The translations under genes and the position numbers were made by a program. A model generated the notes under the pieces. That model saw nothing but the letters and a program-made list of their open reading frames with translations. It ran no database searches and had not been told where the DNA came from. Shown one piece after another: positions 11,641-24,400 of a DNA stretch of 64,000 nucleotides. Source of the DNA: Pisaster brevispinus (Eukaryota; Echinodermata; Asteroidea; Forcipulatida; Asteriidae); contig JAMKCF010000023.1 of NCBI GenBank assembly GCA_023634235.1, positions 843,001 through 907,000 of the forward strand. Reading direction: 5' to 3'. Within the stretch, counting starts at the first letter, position 1. The number at the start of each line of letters is the position of its first letter.

Positions 11641-12341
11641 GAATTTGGACATGGTTTCTCTGTATGAATAGAGTTTGACTTGCAACTTGAAACCTGTTGC
11701 AAGTTCAAAAGGGTTAAAACTATGTATAGACGTACAATTAATAATGACTAATTCTAAATATCTGAATTTTTGGAAAAAAGAAACTTTGCCTGAAGTCACA
11801 GGTTATCGTAACTTCATAGCTTTGTTCTTATGTGGACAATCCTTTTTATGTTTATACCTATATTAATCACATTGGCTGTAAGAGTTCGCTGGTGAACATT
11901 CTTTCTGTGACCATTTGTTTGTTACCTGGTTTGACCTTCCTTCCCGTACAAACCGGAAGTTCAATTAAGACATATTGTAAGGCTACATTTAATATTTTTG
12001 TGTCCATATTTACGCATTTGATTTCATTGAACTTTCAATATTTACTTGTTTTTCTCAAAACCCAAATACCTACTTTTCTTCTTGTGTCACTGGATGTTAA
12101 GACGATTTACTTGTAGATGCAGTCTTCACAATAACCTCTTTTGACATGGGGTATGCGCGAACCGTCATCCAATGCAAAACAAGTAAAATCAGCTGAGTTC
12201 TGCCATTGTTTTTATCATTCTAAATTTTTGGTGACCTTGATAAAAGAAAACATACTGCCAATCCAAACCTAAAAACTGTTTATGTGATGCAAAGAAATAA
12301 GCTTCTGAAAACATCATAATATGTTTCAAAAGTACAGTTAC
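11641..12341. other. Non-coding, no downstream protease exon found
   Basis: The remaining trypsin-like exons, carrying the Asp and Ser of the triad, should lie below 12342 on the minus strand. I looked for an Asp-Ile-Ala-Leu-like exon and a Gly-Asp-Ser-Gly-Gly exon and saw none here. The stretch is AT-rich, with one diverged palindromic-repeat motif near 11945-11960. Confidence 0.4.
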
Positions 12342-12441
12342 CTGCATACACCCATATCTCATTCCAGGGCTTTATTAGGCACTGAGCTGCAGTAAGAACC
12401 CAATTCGATGCAATGAGGGTGCCACCACATAATAACACTTT
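12342..12441 (-). CDS. Factor B-like exon: serine protease His region (His to Gln)
   Basis: This phase 0-1 exon of 100 bp codes KVLLCGGTLIASNWVLTAAQ, then CLIKPWNEIWVYA. TAAQC replaces the canonical TAAHC: the codon is CAG, so the catalytic His is Gln. The CGG and flanking strands are otherwise normal. The next exons were not found in this window. Confidence 0.88.
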
Positions 12442-15400
12442 CTGTAAAAAGACAAATAAACATAACTCTTTGTTGATTGTTACACTTCAGCTATAAAACA
12501 TAGAAACAATGGACATGCAGTCATGGCAGTATAATGCACAACAAGGATTTATACGATTGGAACCCTACATGAGTGACTGGTCCAGTGTTTTTATCTTTTA
12601 AAGCATCTCACCTTGAGAGTTACTTGTATGCAGCGTGTGATCGCTCACTGAAGCTCAATCACAAGAACTGTTTGTTGTCACACATTATTCAGACCGCATT
12701 ATGTTGGCTTTGTCACCAGAACTTAAATCCAATGTAGCATACATACATTTTCCAACATTTTCCAACAATAGCCCAAACCACATGTTTATTTAAATCAATT
12801 ATGATATATTGCAGTAGATCATGTACACACATTCCCATTTTGTTTTGTGTGTGTCTGAGTTTGTATATACATTAAAACCGGGGACCTATAATAAAAGAGG
12901 ACAAAAGGGTCCCCGGCTGAGTAAACGTCCCCAGTTGGAAATTGTGTAAAAAAAACAAAAATTTGAGACAAAAGATGGACAATAGGTGGTTCCCGATTAC
13001 AGGTGTTTACCCACTTGCGTGCGTGTTTGAGCGTGATAGTGTTTCTTTTTTAGTCGAAATATATATTATTGTGTCATAATATGTCATTTGTAAGACACAA
13101 ATAAAGTTATAAATACCCCTGTTAAGAAGTTCAGTAACCTTAAAGGCATGTCATGGTTGAGCGGTCTATTGCACCGGACTTAAGTTCCGGTATCTAATTC
13201 TTCAGGGTGTGAGTTGAATGAAATCCATGACTCTTGAGTCCTCGACCAAATAGCTTCACTTCACCCAGTGTAAATGGGAACCTGTGTGAGGCCAGGATGG
13301 TCTTGTGATTGTTTAAGCTTCGTGTGCTACATACTAGGCAACACTCGGTGTATACTCCTTAGTGACTGAGATGGTTTAAAGGAATGAAATAAATGACTCA
13401 GTTACCAGGGTTATAATGTTAATGCTCATGAGTGTCAACATTGGTGAATACCGGCACTCATAACCATGACCCTTTTCTATTATTTCGCACTATTCCAGCA
13501 TGCAAAAGAAAAATCTAATTTTCCTATGTGGCCGGTAACTAACAGTGTTATTATTCTTATTGATGGTTTTAAGTTTGCAATTGCAAAGTGATTTACATGT
13601 AACTGTTCATTAAGTTATAATTTGTATCTAGTTTGGCATTGAAGTTGGATTAACAAACTTAAGGTCACTCTGTATGGATAATTTTTCACAACTGTGGCTG
13701 GACCTTTCCTTAAACAAACCTGTCAAAAGTTTTTAATATTGCTACCTAGCTAGGAATTTTAAGATATCCAGTTTTCCCAAAACTGGCTCTATGTTAGAAT
13801 GTACCTGTCCGTTGACTTCATGGTACAGGGCGACTTGCCAAGGCCATTTATATAATGGCGCATCCTCTCCACCTGCTATTCTTCCCTTGGATTGTACTGC
13901 TCTTTGTGGACCGCCATTGTAACCACATTTAGAATAATCTGTAATTAATCAATCTTCAAACAGTTTAAGCTGAAAAGGCTGTTACATGATTATGTCTATC
14001 TTCAGACCATAATTGTCACAACTCTCTTTTAATGTGGTGACAGTTATGAATATTCTTGATAATAACAATATCATTACCCTTCTGTGTCGAGTCACTGTAA
14101 CTGTATTAATCTTGTGGTCTAACATTTTTCATCATGCGAATTGAATAGTCTCAGGAACTTCCCACTGCTTAAAATCACTTTCAATTCTAAAAGATTATTG
14201 CTCGTCCGATTGTGTGTAGAAGTTCCACATGCATAAGGACAATTTAAGTGTCATATGTTAACCTACCTAGTTTTTGTTTTGTTATTGTCTGGGCTAGCAG
14301 ATTGAGCTCTCTGTAGTCGGCAATTAGAAACAAGTGTTCACTGAGTGGCTTTGATGCTATGTCTTGTAGCTCGGATATGTCTACTTCATGGGTCACTCCG
14401 ATGCAGTAAATTTGAACTTTGTAATCATCTCGAAGTATCTTAGCTTGGTTTTTAGGAGCAGCTTCACTAGCTCCCTCGTTAGTGTGGCCTGAAATATCCG
14501 TAGGTAGAATATTTGTCAAAATTAGTGTTTTGTAAATTGTTGTTATTATATTTTTGTAATGGTAAAGAAAAATAACCTTACAATCTAGTTGAGGGCCATT
14601 TTTGTTACATACATGATCTTCGCACCATATTTTATCTTTTGAAGTTCTGTACAAATCTTACACAAAGAGTAACCCAGTGTGACTTCATTTCAGGTAAAAC
14701 AAAAAATTACTTCGTGTTTATCAAATATTTCCAAAGAAGATATGATTACCAAACTTTATTTTTACTTTCCATCAGTTCTGCCCAATCGAACACAAAAAAC
14801 ACTTTTTCCACAACAACTTATGAAAAACTGTATAAGCTGTTGCAAACTGCTTACTAACCAAAGGGACCCATGGTATAAATGCAAAAAAAAATGCTTTGTG
14901 GCCTGACACAAAGCAAAGTCTTAGCAAAGTCATTCTGGAACTTATGTCTAGTTTCTTCTTTAGTTTTTCTTCTAGAAAGCTATGATGTCGATAATTGAGC
15001 ATCTGATAGATCAAGACTTGGGAAACATGTAAAAAGGTAACATCATCGGAACGGTCTTTACAAACTGAACGTGCCAAAGACCTCATTTGACCTTGACTTC
15101 TGTTTTAAACCAAAAGTTGAAACAAAATCATATCTCAAGAACTACTTATCAGTTCATCCCAAATTTTACATCAGATTGCAAGACTTCGAACTTGCTCAAA
15201 CCTTTTCAGTGTAATATCAATTTGACCTTAACTTCTAGTCGAAATCGGAAGTTAAAGACCAGTTATGTATTGACCCACATCCAAACTGTATGTAGTGCAG
15301 AAAGCACTTTTGCTGGTTGTTAATGCTCCACTGATTTGGCGTTAAGCTGTTTGTCACGTGCCACACAAAACTCCAAAATGTGAGCATTCGTTGTCTGCTA

Positions 15401-18400
15401 ACAAACACACACTTTCCAAATTTCTATCAACTTAAAACTTTACATAGTTAGATCTGCTAAAGCAAAAGACATCTGTAAAGTGACTTTGTCATGACGTAAT
15501 CAGGTATCGATTTACAGTAATTCAATGTTTTTAAAATAATTAGAAAATATATCTCCTAAACTATACCCCCAATCTATACGTCTCATCAAAGGAATTAACC
15601 TACCTTAATAAAGTAGCAAAGAGTAGACCAAAACTGACCAACAACTTGTCGAAACCGAAAGTTGAATTGAAAAACAAATTCATGGTTCTTTTCTGAGGGT
15701 TTTCAATCAGTATGGTCTGGGTTTTGGGCATGGTTTCTCTTCATGAAATAAAGTTTGACCCAAAATTTAAAGAGTAACTACGTCATTATTCTTTACATGC
15801 GCCCTTTCGTGAAAAGTTATAAAAGGTTTAAAATTAAGCATTGAATACATGTAGATCTAAAGATTTGAATTTATGGAAAAAAGAATCTTTGATTAAACCC
15901 TATTTGAAATATAATGAACGTCATAGTTTATCATGACGTCATAGTTTATTTCTTATCCAAAGATATTACAAATCACAAATCACGTGCCAGATTTGTTGTA
16001 ACAGTCCCTTTTTTGCAGCTATAAACTGTAACACCCCTGCACGTCACCTTTTTAAATAACTATACAAGTGAACACTTTTTAACCGGAATGCTATTTAAAC
16101 TTCTTTATAATGTGTTTGTTTCATTTAAAAAGTACTTTTAATATTTATACACTTCTGAATTGTTCATGACTATTGATAAAGGAGTAGGCTCCAAGTTAGT
16201 TTAAAAACTAGAAATACCCCCAAACTGCAACAAAGCTGCTTTAACGTTGCTCCCATATAAGTGATGACGTAACAGGGCTTGACGCGAATCTTTTTGAAAA
16301 GCACCGGAGAATGGTAGTCAAACTGATTATTTTTACAGAATTAAAATCTGTTTAATCTCATGTACACAAAATTTCCTCGTTGATTGAAGACATTTTAAAT
16401 TAATTTCTGCAAATACCAGTTGTTGCTGTTTTGTCAAGTAGATATTTAATTAAGAGTAAGTTATAGATACATTGTAAGGCAATACTTCCCGCCAGTGTTG
16501 CACTGGATGTGCCTGGCGTATTTTTCGGGATCGTGCCTCATTTTTGATCATGTTCCTATACATAGCCAACATAGGACTGGATAGCTCAGTTGGTAGAGCA
16601 CCGGTACTTTAATCCGGAGGTCGTTGGTTCAAGTCCCTCTCCAGTCTGTTTTTCTTTGTTCAAACCCAAATTAATTAAACATTTTCCCAGTCAGTTTCCC
16701 TTGTGGTTTATTACTTGATATATATTATTAAAAAGTCGCATCCCCTTAAGGTGATCCCGTGGCTGCCGCTTCCCAGGTTGTATCGTAAACTTGGGTGTGA
16801 TCCCTGGCTACACGGCAGTTAACGGTTGAATGGTTCCTGACTGGCAGCCCCGAACAAAGATACTGACTAATAGAGAGACCTCCAACATAGCGGTGGGTAG
16901 CTCATTGGTAGAGGGCCGGTACGTTAATCCGGAGGTCGTTGGTTCAAGTCCCGATCCAGTCAGTTTTTCTTTGTTCAAACCCAAATTAATTTATTTATTT
17001 ACTGTGTAATATGCCTTGTACAGCCCTGCTTGACTTTTTACAGGCCTTGGCAAGCTGCCATGGTGTACGCCGACTTGACCTTTTAAATGAGGGAAGAAGC
17101 TTGCTCGTTTGTTTGGGACATTGTTCTAGGACAAACCTGCCCTTATAGGGCGTATCGTTACTAGGAAGCAACTGGCTAATTACGCGTTTTTCTTAATTAC
17201 TCTGCGTATGAATTTAGTTGTAAACCCATTTTCCTTGACTTCTAAGAAAATACGCTTGAGAAACATAATCTACAGTTTGAGTGGCCAGAGCAAGGTCATT
17301 TTCCTGCTACAATGTTTAGAACTGCCACTGGTCAACTGGCCAAAGAGACAGTGGTTTCCCTCTTTGGTTTTTGTTTTTTTTGTTTTTGTTTTTTTTAGGT
17401 TTCCAAATAATTTTTTACTTTTTTGTTCACTTCTTTGTTTTCCCCCTGTAAGTATTCCACTGCCAATTCATTATGCTATGCCTAATACAGTTTTATTGAG
17501 TTCAATAGATTATCTGATGACTAATAAATCTGGTTTCTATGTTTACTTCTTTGATCTATGGTATTATTCTTCCGCTAATCTGACAAACACTCTAATCTGC
17601 CTTCACTGGAAAACAACTGTATTCGGTGTCAAGTATTAGCTTTTGACATTGTTATCATGTCGCAAGCAAGGCGAGATCATGAACGGTCTTACAGACACGG
17701 CAGGAGTATTTGTTCGTCAGATTAGTTGTAACTAGCGAGGAAAAAAAAAACGTAAAATAGGCCATAATCGGCACAAAGAAAACCTGACCCCACCCGCCCT
17801 AATATTCATCGATCTGTCCCTGGAAGGGTGAAATACAGTCCCAGACCATCTGAAAGACTGTAGGATTGCTATCAATTAGTTTATTTATGGGTACATGGCC
17901 AGTATATTGAGGAGATAAGCCGCCAGTTGCAAGCTGTTAATATGTTGTTCTATTGTCCAAAATGGACTCTCGTGCACTGCAGGATTTATAGGTTTTGTTC
18001 AAGTTCAGGCAAAGCCGAACTTCCGTTTGAATGAAAAGCAGTTTGAGCAAAAATAACAACTCTGTTTTATCGTTTTATTCTTGTGTTGGTCGCAGTACAT
18101 GTGTACAGTAAATTTAGTGCATACGTTTATCAGTTCTTTGAGTTGTCAATGTGGGTCAATACGAACAAGTGTATTTTTTTTCACAGTATGCCCAGTGGAT
18201 CAGTACGGAGCCCCTAAAGGGAACGAAATAGATTATTTCGAGGGAACGAATTAATTTATTTCGTTTCCTCGAAATCATTTCGTTCGCTCGAAATCATTAC
18301 GTCCCCTCAAAATCATTTCGTTCCCTCGAAATCATTTTGTTACCACGAATTATTATTTCGTTCGAAATCCTTTAACTGCTAAGGAGTCCATGAAATGCCG

Positions 18401-21400
18401 TTTCATTTATCTCAGTATTATATTCAGATGAGGCCTTAATAATGAGCCAGTAAGGAGCCAGTAAGGAGACATGTAAGAGAAAACAATATTGAAGTGTTAT
18501 TGCGTTCCCACGAAATAGCATTTATGAGTTCCTACTGAACTACTGAACTGCGTGGCTGCACGTGTGTTCCCCGATCAGATGTCATTTGGGTTGATCGTGT
18601 TCAAGGTAAGACGCTTTAAATAACAGAAATGAAATGTTTGTATAAAGTTGAACAATTATTACGTTTGAATATCATTATCAATTAACAATAATCAAGCAGG
18701 GCAGGTTGAACGTGGCGCAACGGCATTTCATGGACTCCGTAGCAGTTAAATGATTTCATGGGAATGAAATAATAATTCGTGGTAACGAAATAAATTCGAG
18801 GGAACGAAATGACTCCGAGGGAACGAAATGATTTCGAGGGAACAAAATGATTTCGAGGGAACGAAATAAATTAATTCGTTCGATCGAAGTAATCTATTTC
18901 GTTCCCTCGAAATAAAAATTTTGAGGGAACGAAATACTAATTCGAGGGAACGAATTAGTATTTCGAGGGAACGAATTAGTATTTCGAGGGAACGAAATAT
19001 TATTTCGACGGAGCGAAATAATATTGAACTTTTGTTTTACCTTTTCAATTTTTTTCACCTGTCCCTTTAGGGGCTCCGTAGATCAGGAAAGATATCGTGT
19101 ATATAAAACTACTCACCGAACAGCTACTCTGAGCCAGGCATCAATGCTGTGGGAGGGAGGGGTTTACTGAACTTTATGTATTGGCCTACCTTACACTAAA
19201 CTTACATGCACACAAACTCGGGAGAAGGGTCTTAAATGTAATACTGCAAGTATAAGTTTAAAGATTTGAATTTTTCGATGATCGAGGCAGAATATTTTTC
19301 ACAGGACACGGGAAAGTACTGAGTATACAGCGCTAAATGTACATCGGTGTAAGGCATACCGTCAGAGAAGAGAAAGAGAACTTTTTTAGCAGAAGGACGT
19401 TGAAGGTACCTCTCAGACAGAGGAATCATATCAGTGTGGATAAATTGAAGTGCTTTGCCGGTTGCAGTTCCTGTTCCTGTTGACAAAATAGGATACCTGT
19501 TTTTATACCCATCAGGCAATGGGGATTTGCAAAAAAGAATACATTCAAAAAGCTAAAAGGAAACAGTTTCCTCCCATCACCCTTTTCCTACTTTTTGATC
19601 TTATTTAAAAGGTGATGTTTACAATATTTGAACAAAAATGTAAAACAAAAGCAGAAAGTAACTTCAACAACTGAAACCCCCCCCCCCCCCCTCCGAATCA
19701 TAGCTTAAGAGGTAGATGTTAGGGAAGGATCCACTCTCCATAAAATAATGTGTTGCCAAATTTCAGCCGTCGGGGCTTTGGGTGGACAAAGAAATAATAA
19801 CGGAGAAAAAATAAACGATTGAGGAAATGTGCTCATTCCGAAAGTCAGTACAGTAGCCCTCGTGCCAATTTATCAAACAAAACTTCAATATTCATGGTAG
19901 ATGTTATCAGTCTGGCCTATTATTCAACCCTTCCGTTCACATTGCTACACTAGCTGGAGGTTTCCCCTAGTCTGTCTGATTTGCAAAAGGAATGGACATG
20001 AAACAATTTAAAATACAAGGAACCGAGAGTTCTGAGTGACAGATAAAATTATTAATAACGGTAGTAATAATACTGAATAATTGAAAACTTAATAACCACA
20101 ACAAGTGTGAAAACATAGTTTTAAAGAGGGAGGAAATGTGCTCATTCCGAAAGTCAGTACAGTAGCCCTCGTGCCAATTTATCAAACAAAACTTCAATAT
20201 TCATGGTAGATGTTATCAGTCTGGCCTATTATTCAACCCTTCCGTTCACATTGCTACACTAGCTGGAGGTTTCCCCTAGTCTGTCTGTTTGCCAATTACA
20301 TTCAGTTTCAAAAGAGATTATATTTTGACCAGCAATACCTAGGAAATCATTATTTCTGACTTTCACAACTTTTTATTATTTTTATTTAATTATTTATTTA
20401 TTTATTTTTTTTTTTGCGACTTTAGTGGTCAAGATTTGAAAAAAAAGTTACCTTTTGTTTTTCGAGAATTTGGCAAAAATTTCAAATTTCAACGAATTTT
20501 TCTGGTCATGGATGCCAATAACGCGCCCCAGGCATTTCTTTGTTCCATGCGTGATATCAGATCACTGGTAGAAGTCCAATACACAAAAGGCATACATCTT
20601 GCTAAAAACATCAAGTTGAAAGCATGCCAGCTGAAAGTTAAAGTCACTTCTTGTTCTGAAACTGCTCAAATCAAACTAGACATGACCTAGACATTAAAAC
20701 TTTACCCAAAATGCTTACCTAAGATCCCCTCCATTCTAATTGAGAATTTAAACAAAACATTCGGAAAATCATGACAAACTAAGCCAATAAAAAAGCATAG
20801 CTTTATGCCGCCAATTGCTGATTAACTTAAATGATTGATTTCTCCCTTAAAGGCATATATTAATGGCAACAAAAGTGTGACGAGTTGATCTTCAATTTCT
20901 AGCAGTGACTTTGGTTTGGCTGGCATATCGGTCCATAACAGAGGCGAGCCACCAGCCCGTACCAGTATTGAAGAACGGCTCCTCGTACAATTATTGCCCA
21001 ATTCTTGTTAGATAGACCTACATAGTTTGATACAATATGACTTGCGTAAAAACCAATTCAACTTTTACCTATTTCATCACGTGCATCAGCAAGGGCATCA
21101 ATTCGAATTTGGACATCTTCTACTGAATTTTGTTCTTCAGAAATAAGAAGTGAATGTAATGCAGCTCTTGCATATATACAGGCTGCATATCGGGTTCTAT
21201 TTACACCAATCTATAAAAAAAGTAGGATAATTTAAGGAAACTGTCCACCCTCATCTGCAAAAGCTATTTTGAAATCAAATTTCTGCCTCAGTGGAGGCAA
21301 ATGGAACCCGAGTGTGTACAAAACCCATGAGCCACATCAAAGCATGCATCAATATTGTTGTAACCACGGTAAGAGATTCCTCTACTGTGGAGGCGATATG

Positions 21401-24400
21401 TTGTCATCTTTAAACATATTGCGACGTAGTTGGCCCAGTTTAACAAACAAATGAACAGTCGCGATCACGATATCATTTGTAAACAACAATGGCGGAACGG
21501 TCAGTGAAATAAAAACAATGTTTCACTGTTACCTCGAACCCGGGCGTTTTGTAACTGTAAAAGGCACTGGAGACTACCAAGAAGTGGGAAAGGTCAAGGT
21601 AATGTAACCCCCTCATGCAATATGCATAATGTGTAGGGCTAGTTCGCAATCCTTAAAAATATGAATGCATACTAAGCAATGCACATCCTTCTTACGGATA
21701 ATGCAGTTCGCAATACGCGTGTTTTAATTTTACGCGTTGCAATACACACAACGCACGACGGCGGGCAGATCATGGATTTCTGGCCCTAGCCATGATACAT
21801 GCGCCTTTGTTATACTCATTGACCTCTATTGTATTGACAATATAATAGAGATCAATGGTTATACCACTGTAACAGATTGTGAATATATATTGGTCAAGAA
21901 CGACTCACGTCATGTGATGCAAAGACGCATGTTACATGGTCAAGGCCACAGAGAAATCAACGTGTCCATGTTATGCAGTGTACGTAATGCAAAGTGCGCA
22001 ACGTGTAAAAATGAAAATACATGTACACGGGTATCGCGTATGCGTTATCCACAAAAAGGACGTGCATTGCTTAGCGTGTATATTTATTTTATAGCGTACG
22101 CACTACGATGACGCACAGCGCATGAGGGTAACATGAGTGGTGTATCCCTAGGGATACATTACCTTGATCGTCCCCACCGTTGGTTTAGAGTGGCTGTCGG
22201 ATTTGCAAAAGGAATGGACATGAAACAATTTAAAATACAAGGAACCGAGAGTTCTGAGTGACAGATAAAATTATTAATAATGGTAGTAATAATACTGAAT
22301 AATTGAAAACTTAATAACCACAACAAGTGTGAAAACATAGTTTTAAAGAGGGAGGGGAGGGGTACGCCCCGGTGTTTTGCTGTCGACTGTGCAGGACCAG
22401 ATCCCTCTCAGGGAAGTCCCGCAGCCGATGTGCCGGGGATATACAGGAGCAACAATTCTCTGCGTCATGACATCATTTGCGCACCGTGGAATGTGAAGGG
22501 GGCTCACAACAGAAATTTGACACTAAACTATCCGAGACGGAAAGGTGCGGGGTGAAGGTAGCTGAAGAATGGTTGCTGGGGCAAGAACGTTCACATCAAA
22601 ATGAGGGAAGCACAGTGTTCTTCTCGGGAAGAGAGTCAGGACAAAAGAGAAGTGAGGTTGCTTTCATACTTGACCCAAATCGAACTTTCATCGTCGAGTC
22701 CTTGTTTGCCACTGTATGCACTCCACATAAACATCGCAGCTTTATTTCACCGCTTTGTTGTAGTCCTCATTCGCCAGGAATGTGCCACTCAACTCTGCTA
22801 TAAAGGGCTTCTGGACTGGCCTGTGCGCTGCTTTTACAAGCCCCATGATTTCATTTTGATAAACGTGCTGTGACGTAAGCTTCCATTATTATGTTTGGTA
22901 CGATTGGTTCGAGGTGATGGAATTCGTAAGCTTGTACTTTCGATCGTCTGCATGCAGCGTGTGCACCATGTTAGTACAAAATGTAATATTCGGTTTGTTG
23001 TAATTCATTATGTAATTATGTGTGCATGTAGGTGTAAGTTGACTGCTAATCTCCGTGTGAAATGAATGCGAGGTAAAAGGTACATCTGGCAATATCCGAT
23101 CAGGCAGGGATCTGGCATTATTGACGAGCCTTGACTGTACACAAGGACTAGCCCGTGAGAGGACGTGAGAACAAGACCGAGTGAGGACTGTGGAAGTGAC
23201 CCCCCCCCCCAGGCTACTTTGCAAGTCAAGGTTGAGACTCGAGTCCAGTTCGTTGTGACGTAGTTTGCATTCCGGACCAAATGGTGGCAGATATGAGCAA
23301 CTATTCCATACCACCCCTTCAGCTAGCCGACGAAGAAGTAGCACCAAACGAGCCATGGGAAAGGATAAAAGAGGAAGTGCAAACAGCAGTGAGCGTACAC
23401 TTCCCAAGAAGGATGAGAGTCGAGCAGCAGAGTGGTTGACAACGGAAACGCAGGAAGTGTTCGAACAATGGAGAAAGGCAAAGAAATGAGGAGATCATCA
23501 GAAATGAGCACGGCTTAATAAAGTAATGACTTGGAAAACCAGAAGAGATGAGATGAGCTACACCGAAGTGCATAGCGATGGAAAGCTGCCGCAACAACTC
23601 AAAGAATTAACACGAAGTGGTCAGGGAGTTGACTTCAGACCGGTCATCCCAGAATGATATGATCAATAAGAGTAAGGGTAACGCACCAACAAAGGGAGAA
23701 GTTATCAAGACCTACTGGGCTCAGTATTGCAGAGACCTGTACAAACCAATGGACCAGGACCAGGCACGGATCGGGGGGGGGGGGGGCGTTGGGTCGCACG
23801 CCCCATTTTCTTTTGTAGGGGGGTAGAGAAACACCAAAAAAGGGGGACAATTAGGGAGACACAAAATTAATTACATACCTGGAATTTTTTTTCTTTCAAA
23901 AAGCTACTAATAACCCGTACCTCGTACACTTTGTTTCATTTGTGGAACACCATTATTTCACAGACAGACATTGTTTCATGAGGAATTAATCGTGAATCTG
24001 TGTGTATGGACGTACAGCGTGTTTCTCACACTGAACATAAACGCAAAATACCTGCACATGCCTGGTGCGCTCTTTCGTTCTGAATACAAATGCTAACTTA
24101 ATACATATGATATACCATAGAGAAAAAGGACCACCGAAGGAGTTACAACTCACAGTGACATAAATCACAAAGACTAATAAAGATAATAGTCATAACAATC
24201 ATATTGATAAAGTGCCTAATAATGTTAAAATAATTTGAACATTGTTAATATTAATAATATGCAAGTATTTATACTAATATAATAGCATCAGTGCATATAT
24301 TTCACCCTGTAAGCTAAGAAGCCTGATTTTGTATGGGATTAGGTCTTACATTGCCTCATTTGGTAATATTTACCACTAATTGTTATACTGAGTACAGCCG

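Noticed and set aside
16575..16646. Functional tRNA-Lys gene
   Set aside because: Acceptor and D arms are good, but the T stem has two mismatches, and the same head recurs with a SINE tail nearby.
17208..17639. 143-codon ORF as a membrane protein gene
   Set aside because: Hydrophobicity comes from a T-rich tract; no family resemblance, no splice context, and it lies within an intron on the other strand.
22889..23597. Minus-strand ORFs of 90-172 codons
   Set aside because: Antisense to the decayed LINE; no recognisable domain.
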